Shown: positions 1-7,834, numbered from the stretch's first letter. The stretch is 64,000 bases of DNA from Halobiforma lacisalsi AJ5 (GCF_000226975.2 NZ_CP019285.1:3534001-3598000); one strand, 5' to 3'. The notes: a model not told the origin generated them from the letters alone. Translations and numbers: made by a program.

Positions 1-788
1 GAATTGGCCGGAAAACCTTAGATCCACTCGAAGAAGCAGGATACATCGAGTGGACACATGTTTCTGGGAAACCGAATCTTGTAGAACCGACGGATGAATT
101 CGATGCAGAGATCCTCAAGCCGATACTGGATGATCTAGCGGAGCGAACTGGTGTCCCTCGATCAGTTCTTCGAAAGTCCTACAAAGAACTACTTGAGGAG
201 ATGGATGAAGGGAATAGTCATGAAAGGGGGGTCGCCCTGGAGACTCTTGCCGTAAAGATCGGCCGAACGTTAGGAATGGAGTTTGTCGGATGGCGCGTTC
301 GCGGTCGGAATACCGGGGGATCAGAGGTTGATGTAGTGTTTGATGATATTGGGCCCCTTTTCAATCGAGTACAAATCCAGTGCAAAAATACGAAGAAGCA
401 AATCAGATCAAAACACGTCGCTCGAGAAGTGGGTATTTCTCGAATGCTACAGACAAACTCTATTTTAATGATTGCTCGAGGCGGAGTAAGTTCGGAAGCA
501 AAGCGGTTCTCTAACCGAGTTATGCAAAAGGAGAATATTTCTATTGTCTTTTTGACTGGCGAAGATATCAAAAAGTTAGATACAGATACGGATCATCTAC
601 TTTACTCTCTAGAAGGTGAATCAAGGCGGGTTCACAGCCTAAAGCAAATGGACAAAAAAAGCGGTGTGGAAGAAGAAGAAGAGCAAAGTCAGTTTACGAA
701 AGAACAGCAGGCACTCGAAAAGTTTGAGGACGAATTAGAAGTAACTGAAACTCACGAAGATATGGATCTCACTACATTTACTGAATAA
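1..788 (+). CDS. wHTH + restriction-endonuclease-like protein (5' end outside window)
   Basis: The frame is open from base 3 and enters from outside the window, so the N-terminus is missing. The first visible residues (LDPLEEAGYIEW, then a KPNLVEPT turn) look like the end of a winged helix. After a linker comes an Mrr/PD-(D/E)xK-like core, where GGSEVDVVF supplies the acidic strand and VQIQCKN the strand with the catalytic-type lysine (Gln in place of the usual Glu). The C-terminal 60 residues are very acidic and probably disordered. It converges with the integrase, with a 19-bp gap. A DNA-cleaving defence or mobile-element role is inferred; the family is not certain. Confidence 0.6.
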   Translation, partial: IGRKTLDPLEEAGYIEWTHVSGKPNLVEPTDEFDAEILKPILDDLAERTGVPRSVLRKSYKELLEEMDEGNSHERGVALETLAVKIGRTLGMEFVGWRVRGRNTGGSEVDVVFDDIGPLFNRVQIQCKNTKKQIRSKHVAREVGISRMLQTNSILMIARGGVSSEAKRFSNRVMQKENISIVFLTGEDIKKLDTDTDHLLYSLEGESRRVHSLKQMDKKSGVEEEEEQSQFTKEQQALEKFEDELEVTETHEDMDLTTFTE

Positions 789-807
789 CTACTTCTCATA
801 GAGAGTT

Positions 808-1395
808 CTATAACCATTCGACCTTGCTTCTTTCCCGCTGCTGGGCTTCTGGACTGTAGCTTCCTCGATAGTGCTCGAGGAACGTCTCGAGATCGTTCCA
901 GCCACCCCAGTCACACACCAAGAGCGGATCGACGTCGGCTGATGCGAGCGCGGTCGCCCAGGTTCGACGGAGGTCATGGAACCCAAGGTGGGACCATCCA
1001 GCGTCGCCGGTCTCATCGTAGAGCTGGTCAGCGGCCGAGCGAAGCCAGCGCCGAAGCGATCGCGTACTCGAGACCTCGACGAGCGACGAACTGGCTGATG
1101 CGTCGCGATAGTCGTCGATCGTCCGGATGGTCGTCGCGAGTTCTTGCGGGACGGGCGTCTCCCGGAACTGGTCACCCTTCCCGTGCCAGATACGGAGCAT
1201 CGTTCCGGCGTCGGTATCGACGACGTCCTCGGGAGCGACGTCGAGCACTTCGTGGGACCGGAGCCCGCAACGCGCACCGAGTGCGAAGGCGATCCGCTGC
1301 TGGGTGTCGTCGGCAGCCTCGAGAAGTGCCGTCACTTCGTCCTGACTGAGCCACACTTTCATGTCGTCGCGCTTCTCGTGCTGTTGGAGATTCAT
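808..1395 (-). CDS. Short tyrosine recombinase / integrase
   Basis: A 195-aa catalytic-domain-sized recombinase. Visible active-site elements are GLRSHEV (Arg I), HGKGDQFRE (the beta-hairpin Lys region), HDLRRTW (His-x-x-Arg) and the EHYRG tyrosine nucleophile; GGWN sits where the second His/Trp is usual. It has no long N-terminal core-binding domain, which is common among integrases of small haloarchaeal viruses and plasmids. It faces the restriction-like gene tail to tail, and its upstream region carries inverted repeats. It probably integrates and excises the element to its right, but no att repeat could be identified by eye. Confidence 0.85.
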   Translation of the reverse strand: MNLQQHEKRDDMKVWLSQDEVTALLEAADDTQQRIAFALGARCGLRSHEVLDVAPEDVVDTDAGTMLRIWHGKGDQFRETPVPQELATTIRTIDDYRDASASSSLVEVSSTRSLRRWLRSAADQLYDETGDAGWSHLGFHDLRRTWATALASADVDPLLVCDWGGWNDLETFLEHYRGSYSPEAQQRERSKVEWL

Positions 1396-1481
1396 GGTGT
1401 CCGTGATGCCTGCATGTCGGACAAAAATCGCCAGGAATCTAGTTTTTTCGGTGGTGCTCGAAGCCGCGATCGGGGTGAATC

Positions 1482-1509
1482 TGTCCGAGACTGTCCCAAT
1501 TCTCGGACA
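1482..1509. promoter_or_regulatory. 9-bp inverted repeat upstream of integrase
   Basis: TGTCCGAGA (1482-1490) and TCTCGGACA (1501-1509) form a perfect inverted repeat with a 10-bp spacer. Related half-sites (GTCCG and TCGGAC) recur at about 1399-1421, just before the integrase start. This layout suits an operator or recombinase arm-binding sites. Function is inferred. Confidence 0.45.
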
Positions 1510-1671
1510 TGCCTATTTGAATAACTAGAGTGTTCTCTGTGAGAATACACCGTTTTCTGAACTGAGTAGGTCGGCGGAAGAGCCTAACCAGAATAGTCCA
1601 ACCGGTACTGGCAACTATGCCTGCGATTCCTTGGTTCTGTTCCCTGCCAAAGTTCAGTGGATGAACTACAC

Positions 1672-1797
1672 TTATTCTCCGAGTTCATCCAACAAATCAT
1701 CGAGACTCCGGTCTTCCTCTTCCTTATCCGAAATCCTACTAAATCGGTCTGCTAATTCTTTATTCACGTTATGTTCGGTTGGATATTCTGGGTTCAT
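1672..1797 (-). CDS. 41-aa acidic peptide coupled to the proteasome-like gene
   Basis: This is an ATG start to TAA stop frame of 41 codons. It begins MNPEYPTEHN and ends in an acidic helix rich in Asp/Glu (DKEEEDRSLDDLLDELGE). Its ATG overlaps the TGA of the upstream proteasome-like gene (ATGA), the classical arrangement for translational coupling. No family is recognised. The composition suggests a short adaptor, tag or inhibitor that binds its partner, but this is inference. It is easy to miss because of its length. Confidence 0.5.
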   Translation of the reverse strand: MNPEYPTEHNVNKELADRFSRISDKEEEDRSLDDLLDELGE

Positions 1798-2633
1798 TGG
1801 TCTGACCCCTGATCATCAAATATAGACTCCTGGTCAATAGTGTTTTGCCTTGTGTCAGACTTCTCTTCCCTAATTGTTGAAAGCATTTCTTTAAGATTCT
1901 GGAGTTCACTGCTATCAAGTTCCTCATATTCGCCTTCTCTAATCACAGCTATGTCCAAATTCCGTCCAACTCCTTGAGCTTCTTCAGCTCTCCGCTTGGC
2001 TTCATAGGTTGTAAGAAGTGCATTTGAAAGACTACAGTTGAGGTCATACTGAGATCTTGTGAAAGTCAACTGTGCTGATTGGCTACCACTACCGATTGTA
2101 TGATAGCCAATTTGATCGTGCCGAGCCTTATCTGCACCCTGAATTGAGAATATATGTGGCCCGTCTTCGTCTATTCCGCATAGTAATAACGTCAGTTGTT
2201 GTTCTATTTCCTCTTTCTTATTATATATCGCCTCAAGCAACTGTGCTTCAATTTGCTCTGATAGATGTGTGTCATCTGATTTTAAATCCTGGAGGGATAT
2301 ATCAAGAGGACTTAGTATTTGGTTATTTATTGTCTCTCTTTCCATTTTCTGAAAAGCCTTTACAGTTTCATCAGCTACATCACGTACACTTTCCGGCGGG
2401 TCTTCCGCAAGTCCTGATTGTAATTTATATATTACATCATCTGCCAACGAAAGTGATCCTGAGGCAGCTATCATTGAAGTAACTCTCGAGGTGCAGAGTA
2501 TTTCTTCTATTTTACTCTGTGTATGCTCGAATTCTACTCGATTCGTGTGTCCAGTAGTCACTAGTCGGTCAGCGGCAATGACTGCCTGTTCTGTGTCACC
2601 GCCTGTTGAAATTACTCCGATGCCAACAGTCAT
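1794..2633 (-). CDS. Proteasome-like Ntn hydrolase (HslV/20S beta-type fold)
   Basis: 279 aa starting MTVGIGVIS. The ATG at 2633 was chosen because removal of the initiator Met would expose Thr1, as in HslV. Features expected of the proteasome fold are visible: Thr1; an Asp in IAADRLV (about residue 21 of the mature chain, beta-subunit Asp17-like); a Lys in QSKIEEI (about 40, Lys33-like); and the TIGSGS turn typical of beta subunits. A C-terminal helical extension of about 60 residues has no counterpart in 20S subunits. No unfoldase gene is nearby. It is coupled to a 41-aa acidic peptide and lies in an AT-rich defence-like locus. A peptidase role is inferred from motifs. Confidence 0.65.
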   Translation of the reverse strand: MTVGIGVISTGGDTEQAVIAADRLVTTGHTNRVEFEHTQSKIEEILCTSRVTSMIAASGSLSLADDVIYKLQSGLAEDPPESVRDVADETVKAFQKMERETINNQILSPLDISLQDLKSDDTHLSEQIEAQLLEAIYNKKEEIEQQLTLLLCGIDEDGPHIFSIQGADKARHDQIGYHTIGSGSQSAQLTFTRSQYDLNCSLSNALLTTYEAKRRAEEAQGVGRNLDIAVIREGEYEELDSSELQNLKEMLSTIREEKSDTRQNTIDQESIFDDQGSDQ

Positions 2634-2799
2634 CAATGATAGAGTATTGAAGACACTTGGTTAATAGTTTTCATTTCAAACTTACCATCATTAGACAGCA
2701 GAAAGATCGCGGTTTGAAGTCTTCCATCTTTGCCGAGACCGCGACAGTTCTCGGACGCAACATATGCGATAAGGACAGATGTCAAGAGAAGAGTCCAAG

Positions 2800-3930
2800 T
2801 TACCGTTCGAAATGCCAACCGTTCTCGGAGTAGTACGGCGATCCATCCGACCATCGAGCGCCTCGCCACACCCGGTCGAATGCGCGCTTCATCGCTTCCC
2901 CTGTGGGTGCGTCAAGGTCCTTGATTGTGTACGGTTTCGCCTTGATATCGTTCTGCCGGAATTCCTTCGGGCCGGTCCGGTTGAAGCCCCCTCTCTTGGT
3001 GGCGAACGAATACCTCTTCACTGAGAGGACTGAAAGGCCCACCTCAAACGGTCCGTCCAGTCCCAGTTCGTTTAACCCATCTCGACCGTATTCGTAGGCG
3101 TCGCCGAGAAGTTTCTCGAAGGAGACCCCACCTATTGTCTTCTTTTCTTCGTTCCCGACAAACGCGTCAACCGCTTCGACCCACCCCTCAGAGTCTACGT
3201 AGATATAGGCGAGGTCAGGCTCGTGTATGTCCCCGCCAGGAGCGTACGTTACTCTTCCGTCCACCGTGTTCTCGTAGGAAAAACCACTGTACCTACCGGG
3301 GATCGACAGTGTGGGCAACTGATCGTGTCTGAACTCGGTGTTGCCAGTGACGGCTTCGTGAGGTATAAGATGTAGAACGGCAACTGGGCCTTCTTTAATC
3401 GGTCGCGGAATCTTATCAGATCTCCGCCGAATCAGTCCGAGCCGTTCATTGATGAGTCGAGCTGCCTTCTTCGAGGGATCCTCGTCGCGAGCGATTTGCA
3501 GGTATCGCTCGCGGAGATCTTGGTGGTTGTTATCTAATTCGGTCCGGAGTCGCTCGCCGTCCCAGATATCTATCTCCCAGCCGTACTCATCGACGAAACG
3601 CTGTGCTACGTCAGGGATCGGCTTCTGATTTCCTGAGATGATTTGGTTCGTGACATAGACGAATGTTCCGTAGTCACGGTCGTGGTCGGCCGCTTTCCCG
3701 AGGTCGTCCTCCAATTTCTGCGACCAGTCCTTGCGGCGGCTAACATGGACGATGATGTTCCCGCCGCCTGGGCCGTCAAGAAGGAGTCCGTCCTTCCCCC
3801 CATCTTTTCCACGGCCGCCCTGTGGGTCGAGGCCTCGATATTGGTCGGTTCTAGTGAGTAAGTCGATGGCAAGCTTCTCTAGAGGGCCGCCTTCGATCTC
3901 GGAGAGGCGATAGTCCGTGTGACTGCCCAT
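2800..3930 (-). CDS. PD-(D/E)xK-like N-terminal nuclease with unknown C-terminal domain
   Basis: 376 aa. The N-terminus (ending about residue 110) looks like a restriction/NERD-type nuclease: an LEKLAIDLL helix, GKDGGKDGLLLDG supplying acidic residues, and IIVHVSRRKDW, where a strand carries Arg/Lys. This is the layout of N-terminal effector nucleases fused to ligand-sensing or target-binding regions. The remaining 260 residues are not recognised. It lies 166 bp upstream of, and on the same strand as, the proteasome-like gene and has higher GC. A defence role is inferred from domain type and neighbourhood; the active site is not fully canonical. Confidence 0.5.
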   Translation of the reverse strand: MGSHTDYRLSEIEGGPLEKLAIDLLTRTDQYRGLDPQGGRGKDGGKDGLLLDGPGGGNIIVHVSRRKDWSQKLEDDLGKAADHDRDYGTFVYVTNQIISGNQKPIPDVAQRFVDEYGWEIDIWDGERLRTELDNNHQDLRERYLQIARDEDPSKKAARLINERLGLIRRRSDKIPRPIKEGPVAVLHLIPHEAVTGNTEFRHDQLPTLSIPGRYSGFSYENTVDGRVTYAPGGDIHEPDLAYIYVDSEGWVEAVDAFVGNEEKKTIGGVSFEKLLGDAYEYGRDGLNELGLDGPFEVGLSVLSVKRYSFATKRGGFNRTGPKEFRQNDIKAKPYTIKDLDAPTGEAMKRAFDRVWRGARWSDGSPYYSENGWHFER

Positions 3931-4073
3931 AGCTTAGGTAGTCTATCCTGATAGTTAATCGAATCGATAATACCTTCGAAGAAGTCTTGATACACTCTCT
4001 GGGCCGTGTTTAGACACCGCTCAGTTGACGCCTTGACCGGGATTATGTAGAGTTGAGCGAGGAAGCGGCGAGT

Positions 4074-4517
4074 ATGCCGTCTCAACTCGCCCGCTTCACC
4101 GACCGATGCGTCGATTTGTCCCAGAACGCTGTCATCGGCGAACCAGCACCAGCGATCAAGAAGGGTGATGGCGGCTATGCTGACTGGGTGATTATATCGA
4201 TCCACTGCCTCCGAGAGTACCTGAACCAGCCATATCGCCGGTTGCTCGATATCCTGTACGAGATGCCCGGAATCGCCGCTAAACTCGGACTTTCTGTGGA
4301 TCAACTGCCGGATTTCACCACCGTCTGCACGCGGAAACAGGATCTCAAAATGCGGGTCTGGCGGGTGTTGCTGCGGTTATCTGTCTCGCTACACGAACTC
4401 GGCGACGCTCAGGCGATCGACGCGACCGGCTTCAAACGCCATCAAGCCAGCCGCCACTACATCCTCCTTCTCGGACACAGCAAATCTCAGTCTTTTGCCC
4501 AAATAGTCTTAACGTGA
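4074..4517 (+). pseudogene. Truncated IS5-family transposase
   Basis: The N-terminal half of an IS5-type DDE transposase, readable from MPSQLARFTD through YEMPGIAAKLGL to the first catalytic Asp in AIDATGFKRHQ. After ASRHY the frame runs into unrelated sequence and stops; the second Asp and the Glu are absent. It resembles the N-terminal half of the IS5 element at 24.9-25.8 kb (shared STGF/ATGF and SEMPGI/YEMPGI motifs), so it is a decayed relative and not active. No terminal repeats were found. Confidence 0.75.
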
Positions 4518-4558
4518 TGTCGTTTCCAATGTGGAATGCGTCTCGACTGGGTAGATAA

Positions 4559-5131
4559 CTAACTCGACTCTGCCGATTCCTCCTTGGGTTCATCAAGCGG
4601 GAGATCGCGCCTATGCACTACCGCAAGTTTCGAATCGTCATTTTGAGTCGCTTGTATACGAGCGTGTATCTCGCGTGCTGTCTCGAGTTCGTCTGGCTCC
4701 TCGAAGTCGTCATGCTCCAGATCTGCTCGCCTCTCGCAGTGACGAATGTAGAACTCGAGGTGGTAGTCAGTGCCCTCAGTCGCCCAGACAGCGTCTTTCG
4801 ATCCGCTTAGCTGCTCCTGCCACAGCTCTAAAATTTCCCCGAACTCTTCACGCTGCTCTTCTGGAGAGGGCAGTCCCCCACCGATATCGCCGACAACGTC
4901 TTCAAGGGTCTCTTCGATATCTTCACGGCTTAGCAGTGGAGAGTTATCCCAACTGTCTGGTGCTTTACTTTCTACCTCGAAGAGATAGGCCAGATCATCA
5001 AGTTCGTCACGTGTGACGGCGATCGGGTATCCCGGCCCATACGTGTGAAACGGAAACCGTTCTTCTTGCTGTGGTTGTACGTCTTCGATCGTGCTTCCAA
5101 TTGTTGGAAGCAGGTCTCGAATCCAGCCCAT
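4559..5131 (-). CDS. Hypothetical acidic protein
   Basis: 190 aa, soluble, acidic and not recognised. It has an N-terminal amphipathic start (MGWIRDLLPTIG), a central helical stretch (DIEETLEDVVGDIGGGLPSP) and a C-terminal Asp/Glu-rich tail. No membrane segment, cysteine motif or nucleotide-binding loop is seen. It stands alone between a dead transposase fragment and a small zinc-ribbon gene. Its composition is ordinary for haloarchaea and supports coding, but the role is unknown. Confidence 0.5.
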   Translation of the reverse strand: MGWIRDLLPTIGSTIEDVQPQQEERFPFHTYGPGYPIAVTRDELDDLAYLFEVESKAPDSWDNSPLLSREDIEETLEDVVGDIGGGLPSPEEQREEFGEILELWQEQLSGSKDAVWATEGTDYHLEFYIRHCERRADLEHDDFEEPDELETAREIHARIQATQNDDSKLAVVHRRDLPLDEPKEESAESS

Positions 5132-5257
5132 AATATCAGCACGTATCTCGCACTGCTATCAATCTTCCGTAAATTCAATTGAATTAATAGTACTGCAGAC
5201 CCCATACACGCACCCGCGATATACAACTCCGACAAGAAATTTGGCCGGCGGTTTGGA

Positions 5258-5467
5258 TCAGTAGTACGAGTCTGGATTGTCCGGATCGTACCCCCCGTCC
5301 ATGCCGTGCTGAGTGCGCGAGGCGTATTCGCTCTCCGTGTCGTCTACTCTACATTTTGTACTGCAGTAGTAGACGCGATCACCATGGGTCGCACGATGAT
5401 CGTAGGAGGAGTAGTCGCCGGCGATTTTACCACAATTTGCGCATCGGGGTGTTTTGTCAGATGCCAT
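5258..5467 (-). CDS. Small zinc-ribbon protein
   Basis: 69 aa from the ATG at 5467 (MASDKTPRC). CANCGK near the N-terminus and YYCSTKC about 30 residues later give four cysteines able to bind one zinc ion, in a treble-clef or ribbon arrangement. The tail is polar and rich in Asp, Tyr and Pro. Such peptides are frequent in halovirus and plasmid regions and may bind nucleic acid or act as adaptors. No partner is evident. Confidence 0.55.
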   Translation of the reverse strand: MASDKTPRCANCGKIAGDYSSYDHRATHGDRVYYCSTKCRVDDTESEYASRTQHGMDGGYDPDNPDSYY

Positions 5468-5617
5468 TTTAGAGTTCTTAGTCGGTGGCATTCCTTGGCG
5501 AACGATACGGGAGACCCCACGTACCTGTTAGATAAAAAATCAACGGCCAGCCACAGGTTCTATGATTAACACTTTCTACCGAATAGGGATCCCGATCATG
5601 ACGCTGTAGCCACGACC

Positions 5618-6013
5618 TCAGTCCGAGCGGAGGTTCGTGACGTCCATCTTGTCCTCGAGTACACCGGTCTGAAAATCCGAATCGGCTACGACGAGGTGAT
5701 CTCCGGTCGAACGCGCTGTAGCCGCGATCATCAGATCACGAGCGGCCATTCGCTCTCCGTCGGCAAGCAATTCGTCCTGGAGCCGAGCAGCCTCGAGTGC
5801 GATCTGCTCGTTGAACTCCAGGGCGCGGACCCCGCCGAAACGTTCCCGTTCCGTCCGAACATCCGTCTCGCCACGGCCGAGGGTGCCTGCGAGAACTTCG
5901 TAAACGCAGATCGCGGAGGTCAGATACGGTTCATCCTGTGTTTCGACGTATGCGACCGTTTCATCGACACCCTCGAGCATGTCGATAATAACCGACGAGT
6001 CGAGAAACGTCAT
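5618..6013 (-). CDS. vapC: VapC-type PIN-domain ribonuclease toxin
   Basis: 131 aa from the ATG at 6013, a normal PIN-domain length. The four acidic residues of the PIN active site are visible: MTFLDSS (Asp near the N-terminus), ICVYEVLAG (Glu), MAARDLMIAA (Asp) and VVADSDF (Asp). It overlaps the stop of the upstream vapB by one base (TAATG), so the two are cotranslated, as usual for toxin-antitoxin pairs. Family knowledge: VapC toxins cleave tRNA or rRNA. Here it may stabilise the island. Confidence 0.9.
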   Translation of the reverse strand: MTFLDSSVIIDMLEGVDETVAYVETQDEPYLTSAICVYEVLAGTLGRGETDVRTERERFGGVRALEFNEQIALEAARLQDELLADGERMAARDLMIAATARSTGDHLVVADSDFQTGVLEDKMDVTNLRSD

Positions 6014-6207
6014 TACTCGAAGCTCTCTCGGGACCGATCGATAGCATCCCGGGCACGGTCGGCGGTATCCGAGTCCCACGACCCGACGGCGATCGGTTCC
6101 TCGTCGCTCGCCAGGCGATCCAACAGCTCGTCGAAACTCTCGTCCTCACGCTTGAGGCGATCGAGCTTCTCTTTCGTCTCGTCCGAGACCCGGATGGAGG
6201 TACTCAT
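6013..6207 (-). CDS. vapB: VapB-type antitoxin
   Basis: 64 aa beginning MSTSIRVSDETKEKLDRLK, the N-terminal DNA-binding pattern of haloarchaeal VapB/RHH-like antitoxins. An acidic C-terminus (DSDTADRARDAIDRSRESFE) would wrap the toxin. It is first in a two-gene operon with vapC, and the two overlap by one base. Tandem TGTATGCA repeats lie immediately upstream of its ATG and are likely the autoregulatory operator. Confidence 0.85.
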   Translation of the reverse strand: MSTSIRVSDETKEKLDRLKREDESFDELLDRLASDEEPIAVGSWDSDTADRARDAIDRSRESFE

Positions 6208-6208
6208 G

Positions 6209-6227
6209 TGTATGCATCGTGTATGCA
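6209..6227. promoter_or_regulatory. Tandem TGTATGCA repeats, probable vapBC operator
   Basis: Two exact TGTATGCA copies (6209-6216 and 6220-6227) are spaced 11 bp start to start, one helical turn, and sit 2 bp upstream of the vapB start codon. The phasing and position suggest cooperative binding of the VapB-VapC complex. Function is inferred. Confidence 0.5.
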
Positions 6228-6268
6228 GATGCTAAGAAGTTTCGCCGAAACGCTCGTCAGTGGACGTA

Positions 6269-6466
6269 TTATGCCTCTGCCGGTGGGTAATCGCTCGGAT
6301 CGATCACGGAGATCTCCCACGTCCCTGCCTCTGTCTGGGTTACCCGAACGGGCTGGTCTTTCACGTTCCCGTCTTCGTCGACCAATCCAAGCGCCCGAAG
6401 CTCGCTCTTCGGAAGCACGACGCCGCCCGACGTACGACCAACTTGTGTCAACTGGTGGATCGGCAT
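6269..6466 (-). CDS. AbrB/SpoVT-like small regulator
   Basis: 65 aa. QVGRTSGGVVLPKSELRALG matches the swapped-hairpin AbrB/MazE core (x-x-x-V-x-L-P-K-x-x-L), followed by a haloarchaeal C-terminus ending in YPPAEA. A TTTAAAC box on its coding strand (about 6493-6501) lies about 30 bp before the ATG, which suggests a leaderless or short-leader transcript. It is divergent from the early operon starting at 6590, so it could repress its own and the operon's transcription. The shared region also contains an ATGATA/TATCAT inverted repeat (6526-6531 and 6543-6548). Confidence 0.65.
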   Translation of the reverse strand: MPIHQLTQVGRTSGGVVLPKSELRALGLVDEDGNVKDQPVRVTQTEAGTWEISVIDPSDYPPAEA

Positions 6467-6589
6467 GGCTACGTTCTTACCTGTCTCCGAATCCGTTTAA
6501 ACATTGGTCTCACCAGTACGAGACTATGATATTCCGGATACGTATCATCTCGGAGACCGTCCTCGAGACGAGGTGCTCGCAACTCACGA

Positions 6590-6916
6590 ATGAGCGATTC
6601 CAGCCCAATGAATTGGTCCCGAAATTGGAACGCACTCGCCCGGACGCCCGACGGGCTTTCCGCCCATGTCGTCGCGGTCGTCGACGGCGAAACCCAGGCG
6701 AGTGCGTGCGGCCTCGAGTCCAATGATTGGACCATTCTGGACCGTACAGACAGCCCTGTCCGAATTTGCGGGACCTGTGCGAACCATTTCGGTGGAACGG
6801 GTCCGCGTCCGGTCGCCCTCGAGGAGTCGGTGACGCTCCCGGTCGACGGCGTCGACGTCAGTCCGATCGGGACGTCGGCGACGCTGACCGACGCCTATTC
6901 GGGTGGGAAAGCGTGA
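6590..6916 (+). CDS. Early-operon hypothetical with CxxC
   Basis: 108 aa, first gene of a four-gene overlapping operon (6590-7834). A CGTCANHF motif near the middle (after VRI) resembles half a zinc ribbon; a single additional Cys (SACGL) lies upstream. The stop overlaps the next GTG start (GTGA). Transcription probably starts near the ATGATA...TATCAT inverted repeat that precedes it. No family was recognised; the arrangement is typical of small accessory genes in haloarchaeal viruses. Confidence 0.55.
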   Translation: MSDSSPMNWSRNWNALARTPDGLSAHVVAVVDGETQASACGLESNDWTILDRTDSPVRICGTCANHFGGTGPRPVALEESVTLPVDGVDVSPIGTSATLTDAYSGGKA

Positions 6917-7305
6917 GCCGCGACGAAGACTCGCTCTTCGCCGGCGTCGACGACGTCCAGGACGAACCTGACTCGAGCAGTTGCGCGCCCGACGATCGCG
7001 GTGGCCTCGAGGGAACCGACTACGTCGACCCGCGGAAATGGGCTCGCCATCTCGAGTACGACGAGGTGCATTCGTTCACCCTCGGGTTCGCACCAACGTT
7101 CCTGGCAATCGTCTTCGGCGAGCCGACCTTCCTCTACCTGGCGACGCTGATCGTCGCCGGCGCGATCTTTCCGTGGCTGCTCCGGAAGCGCCTCCGGTAC
7201 TGTCCTCGGGAACCCCACTACTGCGTTGGCGGTGCCGTCCTCGGCGTCGTCGCGGCGGTCCCGATCGGGCTCGTCCTCGATCTCCTGGGGGTGCTACCCG
7301 CATGA
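6913..7305 (+). CDS. Membrane protein of early operon
   Basis: 130 aa from a GTG at 6913 that overlaps the previous stop. It has an acidic, probably cytoplasmic N-terminus of about 50 residues, then hydrophobic segments around TLGFAPTFLAIVFG, FLYLATLIVAGAIFPWLL and VGGAVLGVVAAVPIGLVLDL, i.e. about three membrane spans. A short basic loop (RKRLRYCPREP) separates the last two. The function is unknown; within a virus it could act at the host membrane. It is coupled to the following gene through ATGA. Confidence 0.6.
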   Translation: MSRDEDSLFAGVDDVQDEPDSSSCAPDDRGGLEGTDYVDPRKWARHLEYDEVHSFTLGFAPTFLAIVFGEPTFLYLATLIVAGAIFPWLLRKRLRYCPREPHYCVGGAVLGVVAAVPIGLVLDLLGVLPA

Positions 7306-7505
7306 CGGACACCGACCGTCGGCTTGGGCTCTCCGACATCGCCGTCGGCCTGCTCGCTGCTGCCAGTACTACGGCGTTCGCGATCGGTCGGCAACGAGCC
7401 GAGACCCAGCCTCGAGAACTCCAGGTGGACCCGGCTGAGGACGATTATGACGACTCGGACGAAGTTGTCCTCGAAAAAGACGAGTCGGGAGTCTATCGCC
7501 CATGA
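7302..7505 (+). CDS. Small single-TM protein of early operon
   Basis: 67 aa. The ATG at 7302 overlaps the preceding stop by four bases, and its own stop overlaps the next start, so it is cotranslated. A short hydrophobic stretch (IAVGLLAAASTTAFAIG, about residues 13-29) is followed by a charged tail with EDDYDDSDE. It is probably membrane-anchored. No relative was recognised. Confidence 0.55.
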   Translation: MTDTDRRLGLSDIAVGLLAAASTTAFAIGRQRAETQPRELQVDPAEDDYDDSDEVVLEKDESGVYRP

Positions 7506-7834
7506 GCAAGGACAAAACCCTCGAGGAGGTCTACACTGATCGCAACCTACTCGCTCTGACGGCAGCAGAAATGGCAGTCCGACTCCAGCGCTCTCTGAGC
7601 CCGCCGGAATCGAGATACTTCGACGGCGGCTGGTATCGCTCGGAGGCGGACAACACCGACACTGGCGAGTGGGCGGTCGTCTACCTCGAGACGCCAGAGG
7701 GACAGGCAAGCTGGCACGTCCCGATCGACCTCGCCCGGCAGTCACATCTGACTGAGCTTCAATCCCGCTGGGACGGTCACACCCGACGTGAGAAGAACGA
7801 CCGCCTCCGGCGTTTCACCGGTCTCGATTACTGA
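7502..7834 (+). CDS. Conserved-looking soluble protein closing the early operon
   Basis: 110 aa, begins MSKDKTLEEVYTDRN and overlaps the preceding gene by four bases. It is a mixed alpha/beta sequence with an aromatic-rich centre (GGWYRSEADN, EWAVVYLETPEG, WHVPIDLARQ) and a basic C-terminus, with no membrane segment. Similar short proteins occur in halovirus and plasmid genomes, but no function can be assigned. The operon is separated from the 981-aa gene by an IS66-type insertion. Confidence 0.55.
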   Translation: MSKDKTLEEVYTDRNLLALTAAEMAVRLQRSLSPPESRYFDGGWYRSEADNTDTGEWAVVYLETPEGQASWHVPIDLARQSHLTELQSRWDGHTRREKNDRLRRFTGLDY

